From contig CAYMKI010000092.1 in assembly GCA_964390695.1 (NCBI GenBank), forward strand, positions 1 to 12,711: 12,711 nucleotides of DNA, given 5' to 3'. A program made the translations under genes and the position numbers. Shown in pieces: positions 1-9,300 of this stretch. The notes beneath the pieces are model-generated. The model did not search any database. It was given only the letters and a program-made list of their open reading frames with translations, and was not told the origin of the DNA. The stretch's first letter is position 1; the number at the start of each line of letters is the position of its first letter. The stretch is from CAWACC01 sp964390695. Lineage in GTDB: Bacteria; Chlamydiota; Chlamydiia; Chlamydiales; Parachlamydiaceae.

Positions 1-252
1 AAAGTACACACTGTCTTCCTTAAGCAGAATGGAACTCTTGTCGGCAGCTTATTCCGTGCTTTCACTAAACCTGAGTTGGCACAAGAGTTGAATGTATGGA
101 AAGAAATGGGAGCTTGGTTTTTGCCCGATAGGCGTATGGTCAAAGCTCTTTTGGCTCAAACAGGGTATGAGATCAAAAGCTGCAGCTATCGCTCGGACCC
201 TGGATATATTGAGCCGGCCTGCATCCAGTTCATTGCTGAAAAGAAAAATTAA
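1..252 (+). CDS. C-terminal fragment of a probable SAM-dependent methyltransferase
   Basis: Frame 1 is open from the window edge to a TAA stop at 250-252, giving 83 residues with no start codon in view, so only the 3' end of the gene is present. The fragment ends in a segment with WKEMGAWFLPDRR, then a helix (MVKALLAQTGYEIKSC) and a final strand (CIQFIAEKK). A 'helix, GYEI or GFEV-like strand, terminal beta strand' order is typical of the last part of Rossmann-fold class I methyltransferases, where the final strands complete the sheet. The SAM-binding motifs would lie upstream, outside the window, so the assignment rests on C-terminal style alone and the substrate cannot be named. The gene converges on the giant minus-strand gene, with a hairpin between them. 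It could be another Rossmann-like protein. Confidence 0.55.
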   Translation, partial: KVHTVFLKQNGTLVGSLFRAFTKPELAQELNVWKEMGAWFLPDRRMVKALLAQTGYEIKSCSYRSDPGYIEPACIQFIAEKKN

Positions 253-273
253 CAGATGTTCCTTATAAGCTTG

Positions 274-318
274 ACTTATGCCAAATCAGAAGGCGAAGCC
301 TGAGGATTTGGCAGAAGT
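274..318. terminator. Compound hairpin between convergent genes, possible bidirectional terminator
   Basis: The strand folds into nested stems: ACTT (274-277) with AAGT (315-318); GCCAAATC (280-287) with GATTTGGC (305-312); and AGGC (291-294) with GCCT (298-301), closed by a GAA loop. The two inner stems are separated by a symmetric purine loop, AGA opposite GAG, which could form sheared G-A pairs. It lies 22 bp past the stop of the methyltransferase-like gene and 12 bp past the stop of the giant gene on the other strand, where a shared terminator is expected. Neither side carries a clear U-tract, so intrinsic termination is not certain; RNA 3'-end protection is an alternative. Confidence 0.5.
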
Positions 319-329
319 AAAGAATATTA

Positions 330-3300
330 CTAGGAAGGAAATTGATCTTTTAGAAGCGATCCCATTTTTTCTGCATAGGGAGTTTGGCTTTCTTGCAACA
401 GCTTCATAATCGTTTGTCTTTCAGCCAGGGGGGTATCTTTTTTTTGTGCATATGTATAAGCTTCATTTATGTACTCTTTGTAATATTGTTCTAAATATTG
501 TAATAGTGTCCGACCACCGTCTGGTATCTCAGCGTTTTGTGAGAGTGCTTTAATGCGCTCGCTAAACAAAAGTTCATGCAGTCGTTTCATTTTCTGCTGA
601 ATCTCCTCGATCAGGGTCTTTTCGTGTATTTGTGGAACTATGTTATATCTGGAGCATAGCTCTCTTGCGAGCAGTAAAAGGAACGAAACACCGCGATCCT
701 TGAGCGTTATAGTGAGGCTGGTGCACTTTTCCCAAGTCTTTTCTAGGTCGATACTCCAAGCGTCTCTAAATACGTTGTCTTGGTAGTGGAAATAAAATGT
801 TGGGGAGGTTTGCATAAGCTGAAATAATACTAGGTGTTTGCTATAGAGGATTTCTCTGTTGTTTGACTGTGGTGGTAGTATAGATTTTTGACAATAATAG
901 GCCAGTTGCTTCTCGAGTTCCTGGTTCTGAACCGTTAAGGGTATCAAGAGGTCACCTAAGAATTCCACAAACTTGGGTGTGCGGGCGCAATCTAAGAGAC
1001 CCATCAATTGTCTTTGTTCATTTTCGTTGATGAATAGATGAGAAGCTTGCATTACATTCAACAAATTAGCCATTACATCTTGCAATTCTTCAGAATTCTG
1101 TGTTGCTGTGGAAAATAACTTTGAAGATAGGAGATTCCATAACAATTTAGAATGATCAGGATGATCGTCGAAAAAGCTTCTAGGTAGTTTCTTGAAGAGA
1201 GAGATTGCTTCGGATATTCTGTTAAGTTGTACGGCCAGGACAAAGGAATTCCATTGGTCCAGCTCAAGTGTGGAGATCTGGCTGGGCTCCTCTGTAGTTA
1301 TATCTTCAAAGATAGCAGCCAAGCGTGAGTTGCGGTATTGCACCCTTTCGGATGGAGGTATCAGGGCTATTTCAAATAAATCTCGCATAACTCGTTTCTT
1401 GTCGCCTAGGATTCTTTGCAGAGGAGCTTCCCACTGTTTTTGACTCAGCGACTGCCAACTTCCGGAGCATAGCTGTGCGTAGGTTAAGAGGTTTATATAT
1501 GATTCATTTTGCTCTGGCTGCAATAGTTTAGGGCCGGCTATGATTTCGCCCTCGGCGCTCAATAATCGTATATCATTGGAAGCTTGATTTTTTCGAATGG
1601 ATGTTTTTATCTGCGAAGCTTCATGCAGCGAAAGAAATATCACGCGAAATTTTTTTGTTTCCGCATCTTCGATGAGCAGCATTTGATGCGGTTTTTTGGC
1701 CGTATCGGAAAAGAAATCATGTTGTGTAAGGCGTGTGGTCAGGAAGTTTTCGGTCACTTGAATCTCCGCAGGAAATAAGTGGGCATAATTTTTAAATGCC
1801 GGCTGCTCTGCAAGGTAATCGGATAAGCTCCATATAGCTGGGAGCGAGCTAGTTTGTTTGCTAGGATATGCGCTGCGGGTAAAATAGTCTGCCTTCAATA
1901 ATGTCGGCCAAGTCAACTCGTCGGCGGGATTGTCTCTGTTATTTGGCGTCAAGCTTTGATCGATCCGTTGCCGATCTTGCTCCTGTTCCTGCTGTTGCTG
2001 GGTTTGTTTTTGTTTATTTGTTTCTTGTCTTTGTTCGTGTTCTACGGTGCTGCCGAGCTCTACTTTCGGTCGCGAAGATGGCAGGTTTTGAGGAAGGAGG
2101 GGATCGGCTTCGCGGATGATGTTGTCGAAATCTTGTTCAAGCGTCTTTAGGTCGAGATTCAGGGAAGAGTCGATTTTCTTTAAATCAGACAATATTTGGG
2201 CTTTTAAGTCTTCAAGCACTTGCTTTTTGGGGATATAACTGGGGATGGAGGCGTACATTTCGTATAGCCGTTCGCGTTGAGATTTAACAAAAAAGGCTTT
2301 GCATGTTTCGTAAAGAGAGATTTCCTTTTCGATGTTAGATTGAGCATACATGGCATGGCGTATAAAAGAGGAGGCAAGATCGTACATTTTTTGATAGGTG
2401 ACACGGATATTATCTTCTTGTTCTTGCCGAAATCCATTCATGGATGCAAATAGCAAAAGCTTATCTAGACTCAAGTGCTGGTCGTTTGTGCCGAGGGTTT
2501 GGTTGATGTAGGCTAGCAAAGATTCCGTATAGGTGAATTCGACTTTTTGGTTGTGCAGCAGCTTTCTCATTCTCATCACGGCTTGGAGCACATCTCTAAG
2601 CGTTGCACTTTCATTGAAGGTGACGATAGCTTTGGCCTCATTGGTTTGCAGTATATTGGCACCTGTGGTGTGTCTGTGATCGTAGAAAGTGAACAGCTCT
2701 TCCGGTTTAAGCCCTGTCACGGCTGCGATGGTTTCAGGGTCTGTGCCGGGCAATGCCACGGCTTCGGAGGATCCTTTTTTAATGAAGTTCAATTCGTTGC
2801 TGTCCGAGTCGTAGTAGAGGACCCCTTGGATAGGTGTCTCTGATTTTTTTTCATGGAAATAGTCAAGGATCGATAAGGCGATATCTTTATTTGAATATCC
2901 TTTGAATAACACACCCAGATCTATCAGAGCATGAAATTGGTTGCGATCCTGGACGGTTTTCGGATCGAGGATCTCATGAAGCAGTTGGGAAGCTGTGAGT
3001 TTATCAGAAGAGATTTTATGTGCGGTATGGCTTTTGCTAAGGAGCACATCTATCACTCGCCCATTCGAACGCAGATCACGGGCTATCTTGCCGCTAAGTG
3101 AGGGATGGAAAATGTAGGGGTTTTCCAATGTTCCGGAATACCCTTGAAAGGATTTGACCCCGGCCGCCCCGTTTTGCGGGTTATTGCTTATCTGTTCGAC
3201 AAAAATTCCATGTGCAGGAAAGGCTTCTTCGCGCAGATAATCTAAAATGAGCTGGATGGATTTGGGGGTTCCATTTTTCAGTTGCTTTTGCAGGATAGCG

Positions 3301-6300
3301 AGGGTGTCGTTGGACTCTACATTCACATTGAAAAGGTCTAAAGGGGTGCCATCTTTGCCTTTAAATGTTTCGGCGAATAGCTTGCAGGCTTGAGTGTCTT
3401 CGAGTGGTATTTGAGAGGCGCTTTCCTTCCATTCGTCCATGGCTTTATTGCATAGGTTAAGGATAAGCTGTTTGGTTTGGTCTAGGTCCAGCCCTTTCGT
3501 GATATACAGTTGGCAGGTTTTGTTGACGGTTTCCCATCTATCAGATATTTCCGCTTTTTCGTTGGGTGTGTTTGCGGCTAGATTGGGTTTGGCCATTTGC
3601 ATGCGAGGGTTTTCCTTAGACCGTCCATAGTGCTCATCAGCGGTGCGTTTCCAGGCTTCGGGCAGCCAGTCAAGCAGCTGCTGCCGCATCAGGATCATAT
3701 AATCGGCGGTGTCTTGGCGGTGCTTTACCGAGGAATTGCCGCACTCTCTAATCCATTCCGGAATTGGATGAGACCTTAGGGTGAAGTAATCGATCAGTTG
3801 CTGCTTATCCAGATCTGCTGGCAAGGCTAAGCGAGACTTAAGTTCGTTTGACGCTGCCATATATTCCACCATCTCTTTGGCTAGGGTCGTTTTGATGGCT
3901 TCATATTGCTCCGGCAGCATGCGTGCTTGTTCATTCTTCTGGAGATTGAGTCCGAGTGCTATGATTTTAGGGTCGGCGGCCTTTTTGAACAGCTCGGTCA
4001 CAAGTCTCACTGCGGTGGGGTCGAGGTGTTCGATTTCTTCTGTGGGCGAATTCAGCTCTTTTCTTGGATTGCATGCCATGTCGACTTCATCAAAGGTGGC
4101 GGCGCCGCGCTCTTGGATCAAGGCGAGGATTTGTTTCAGTTTATGATGGCATTGGGCAAGAGCGGCGATGTGTGATTTCTCTGCCTGTATCTTGTCTGCA
4201 TGCCAACGGCTTTGATGTTCCGCAAGATCTTTTTGTCGCCGGCTTAGCTTATCAAGGCTTTCTATATAGGCGTTTTGCATGCTTTGCAACGTCTCCATGG
4301 AGATCATCACATAGTTTCGGTCGTGGATAGCGGATACTAAGAGCCCGTAGAGATATTGCAGGTGATTAAATGATAAATACTCCGAATCCCTTTTAAAGTC
4401 TATGGCAATGCCTTTTTGGCCGAAATAGGATTCGGACCTTTGCAGCATATCTTGAGCATTTGTTTCGAAGAGTGAGGATGGCGGCAGCAAGATGGACAGG
4501 TGGTAGCCATCGGCTTTTAATAATGCCAATAAGGTACCGTAGACCACCGTTTTGCCGGCGCTCATAATCCTTTGAAGGATTTTGGAGGCATATCCTTGTT
4601 CTAAGCCAGTGTCTAGACGCACCAGATCCTGCAAGTCTAACACCTGTTCTTTGCGTAAGTTGAATCCGGAAAAATATTCAAAGAGCAGGAAGGCAGGCCT
4701 GGTGCTGGGGTTATATTCTCTATGTGCATTGAGGCATTCGGCACATTGGTGGTAGGCTTCTTGGATTTTGAAGGCGCTTTTATTGGCAGCTTGCAGTTTT
4801 AGGGCTTTCGAAAGGTATGCTAAACTTTTTTCATACAGCTGCAAATTAGTGGATTGCATGAAATAGTTTCCAACTAAGGTATGTAGCTCTGATATTTGCT
4901 CTTTAGTTAGGAAAGGCAAATGCAGGGCATATAGTTCTGCATCTTCTTGAGCAAAGAGCATGGCTAGCTTTTCGAACGATGTCGGCAGTATCTTGTGCCC
5001 CAGTAATTTTAAATGAGCTCTGAGCTTGGCATCGCTTTCTTCGGGCAGCTGTTGTGTCATGGCATCGATTTGAGCTTTTAACTCTTTTACAAGTGTGTGC
5101 GTATTTGAGATCTTTTCTTTGATCGAAGCTTCTAAATCGTTGAGTGGAGCATTGGGCAAGACCGTATAGAACCTTTGAGCGTCATTTTCAGCGCAGCCGG
5201 CTCTGTATTCCTCTTGGAGCTGGGCATGCCTCTGCACAGCATAGGCATCTCCTTGTAGTTTAGGAGATAACTCCCAAAACTTCTCATGTGGAATAGGATC
5301 GGAAGGTTTGTGGAAGTATTTTTGGAGGGTGTGGGCGTTAAAATCAACCCTTTCCTCCTCTTTATTCAGAGACAGGGGCATTTTGATTCTAATAGAAGAA
5401 GGGATGTTAGGGATCAGCCGATCGGGTATAGAAGCTTCCGGAATACCAAATATATGCTCTAGGGAAGCCCCGTTTGTGGTATGAAGTGCTTTTAAATATT
5501 CATTTATCGTATTGGGCAATATTTCTGGATGGATGTAGGTGTCTCGCTTTTTGAAAATCAAATCCTGTACTATCGATTTTAAAGCACCGGCCGATGCTCT
5601 TAATTTCGAGTTCATGGCATCATAAGGGAAACAAAATGCATGCAATATGGCCCTGAATGCTTGGTGTTCAGGAATTTTTTCAAATTGCATGTCATTCAAA
5701 AATGTCAAGAGCTTCTGTTTATCCGCTTCGCTGCCATCGTATGCTATTTTGAAAAGCGGACCGTAAAATATTTCGAAATTCTCACCTGGGCGTAATCGAG
5801 GAAAGGTTGCCAAGATCTCATCGAGATTTATGTCTGTTAATTTCAATTTTAGTCCATCCTTTAAACTGTATATATCCATACGGGCGGTGCTGGCTTCGAT
5901 TGCGTATCTCTGGGGAGGAAGTGAGAAAATTTCATGCGATGGCACGCCTAAGAGCTGCTTAATTCGTGCGGCGATAAAACTACTTTCAATGAATAAATTG
6001 GGAATGTTTTTATGCAATGTCAAGAGCCAATCTAATTCATCCAGAGGCTTTAGAAGCTTTAAGTTTTCTTCGGCAGCTTGCGGCTGATTAAGACCTGGAT
6101 TGTCCAGACGCATGCTTACGGGTAGATGGGCGGCGACTTCGCAGTAATCGTGATAGGCTTCAGCTACTAGCGATAAGCAACTCGAATTTTCCTTATTTGT
6201 CGTAAAGCCTTTGTCGATCTTCCAGGCGGCCTCGTTTTTCCAGAATCGCATCCAAAAGGAAGGCGAGTAGTAATCTACATAATCATAGGTATTTCTAGCA

Positions 6301-9300
6301 TCAACTTGTCTGGCTACCGGTCTCGTGGGGTAGAGTCTTTGGTTTTTATGCACCATCCACGCTGCATACAGTCTTATGGCCTTGGCTTCAGGACGAAAGT
6401 CTTTAGTTTCCTCATGCTGCATGAAAATCCAGCCCAGAAGCTGCAGTTCTTCGGATTTAAAGGGCTGCAACATGCCGGTTTTTTTTAGGAAATGCAGAGC
6501 CTGTATGTATTTGCGTTCGCCTAGATACTTGTAGGCAAGCAGCAGGTGTTGTTTGGTATTGGAAGGCATCCATTGCCCTTCTTTGCTAAGAGCTATTAAT
6601 TCGAAAGTGAAGGTTTCTCCTTTGAATTCTTTCTGTTCAACGCCTCTATAATCTGCGATGCATTTTATGGGAAATATGCCTTTTCTATGCCCTTTTTTGT
6701 CTCTTAGGATAAGCGGTGGGTTTTGCGTAAAGTCTGAAGCGGCTTGAGCTTGGGTGTCTATAAAATAATGAGGATTTTCTTTCCAATAGAATTGGGGTAG
6801 CATTTCTTGCGACGGGATATCTGGAGCAGACTTCTTACGTTTCTCCCTGACTTCTCGCTTGAACACCAGCGGTTCTCCGGCGCTGTTTTTTATACGGTTA
6901 TAGATGATGATATGATCTGGATCTGAAACGATGCCGTTCTCGCCAGCCGTTTTTTTGAGGAATTGGTTTTCTATAGGGGAGTCAAGACTGCATAATTTCA
7001 TCCATTCGGCTGACTGAGATACATCGAGCAATTCGAACACGGCGCTTTCCGAAGGTAATCGGATTAAGCCTGTAGGGAGGATTTTCATGATTTCAGACCC
7101 GGTGGCTTTGTCTTCGATGCGTAGGTTGCCTTGCTTGAGATGCTTCCAGCAGAGATAGGCATCTTGATTAGGGGCTTTGGAAAAATGTACAATATTGAGC
7201 AGTCCAGTATTTTCCCAGGGGACATATTGATACTCCTCAGACTGGCAATATTTAAAAATCTTGATGTCTTTCGCACCTCTAGATTCTATCACTTCTATTC
7301 TATATTTTTCTTTGGAGACTGGGTGATGGCCTATATAGATGGGATGCTTGTCTGGACCTTTCGTTTTGGTGATGTTTTCCAGTTTATGTTTACCTAAAAC
7401 TTTCCGGTAGTCATCCAGATCAAACAAATCAGATTCGTGCTTAATCTGTATCTTATTTTTGAATAGCTTCCCTTGGTGCATATCCAGTTCATAGAGATCG
7501 TCTGCAATTTTTATAGCAAAAACAGGGTAGTTACCAGTCCAGGGGGTGTCTTCAGGTGTCTGTAAGCCATATTCTTTCAAAGCGGACGAGCAGATGCGCT
7601 GTCTCAAGCCTTGCTGGCTAAAGACAGCGGATAACTCATCGGCATGTGCAGCGAAAACACAGCGACGTCTAGCTTCTTGGAATTCTAGAGGAAAAGATAG
7701 GATAGATTTTTCGTATGTAGAAATAGCATTTCGATAATACCCCAATTTAGCACTGTGGCAGCATAGCTGTTGTACCACATCCGGATTCTTCCATGAGTCT
7801 GTGGAGTAGGAGTTTAACAGAACCAGCCGGATCTGGGCTTGAACCGCTTTGGGTTCTAGCCAAGCAAAGGGAGGAGGTTGCTGCACCCATTGTTGGAGTT
7901 GTTCACGGTACTTTTCTCGTAGAGTTTTGTCCAGTTCTCCGACGTCGACAGCTAAGGCTTTTGTGTAGTCTAGGATCTGAAAGATCAAGGATAGCAAGAA
8001 TAGATAGCTGCTGATCAGATCATTTGCCCTTTCGGCACCGTGGATATCCCCAGCGCTCGCTGTTTTGGCAGCTAATTGTAGCCGGAACTCATCCAAGCCT
8101 TTTTCAAGGAACTTTACAAGGGAGGGGACTAGTTCAGGATTTTCTTGGATTTCTGGCGCTAGTACACCTTGAGAAAAGAGGTTGACAAGTACAAAGTCCT
8201 GGATTTCTTTCTCGTGTAATTTATCCACATGCTGGCTAAAGTACTCGATCAACATATGAGGCCTTAAATTTTTCCTTAGGGCGATTTCGTAGAGCGGTCT
8301 TAGTTTATTTTTATCTGTAATGGATTTATTTTGCTGAATGGGTTTTTCTTCGCTTTCAATTAGGTGCTCATACTCCGGAGGCAGTTCAAAGGCATCACTT
8401 TGCATTTTGGATATATCCGTGTCGAACAGTTCGTTATCTTTTCCTCGACAACGCAGAGGCGGAGGGACATTTGCAGGATTAGCATCATAGTTTTTAGGTT
8501 CTAACCATATGAGGGTTTTGTAAGCGCTTTGGTTATAAATGAGGGTGGGATGTGAGATGGTAAATCGCGGCAATGCGCTGTGTGTATGGATCGGATATTT
8601 TTTGGAGCTAGGCGCTAACCAACACGATAAAAACGCGTCACGGATCGCATAATAAATAGGCTTATCACCCTCGTGGGGATAATCATTCCATAGCACTGCT
8701 AGCATCCATATTTCAAAAGGGGGTTTGATCAGTTTTTTGTTGTTTTCATAATTATACTTCCTTTGATCTAAGTATTCTTTAGGGAGGTCTTTGATCAATG
8801 CATTTAGATATTGATACTCGCCGCAGGAAACTTCTCTATACGCTTTCGGTATCTTGAATTCGTCTCTCAGTCCAAAGTTGAATAAGGTTCTATCCGAGGA
8901 TCCAGGCTTAGGATGGTTTTGTTCGAAAAATGCGATGAGCTCGGAAAGATGTAGATCTTCTTGGGGAGAAAAGGGCAGCAGATATTTAGCCTCCCTTAAT
9001 TTTTTTAAAGGAGAGATATCGACCCCATAATAACTTAAGCATTTTTCATGGGTCGTAGAAGGAGAAGCTATCCTCTCTTGCTGACAACCCAGATGCCAAA
9101 GAAGCGCGCATAACTTATACAAAGCTAGAGTTTGTCGCAATTCAACATTTCGATGCGATACGACCTGTCCTAAAAGTATCTGCAGTAGAGTAAATATCAG
9201 AGAGAATGCGGTCATAGTATCTACAAGATACATTTGACTCCAGATGTCGTGAGGGCTTTCCACCTTGCCTACCCCACCAGGTTTGGGAAGAGGGATATTG

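Noticed and set aside
1901..2150. Hydrophobic plus-strand frames resembling a small membrane protein
   Set aside because: The Leu/Phe/Val run is the reverse complement of the Gln/Glu/Lys-rich linker of the giant gene, so the hydrophobicity is a by-product.
3877..4330. Overlapping plus-strand frames of 88-89 codons opposite the DEVD region
   Set aside because: They are antisense to the conserved motor core, overlap one another in different frames, have no ribosome sites, and have Cys/Ser-rich composition typical of shadow frames.
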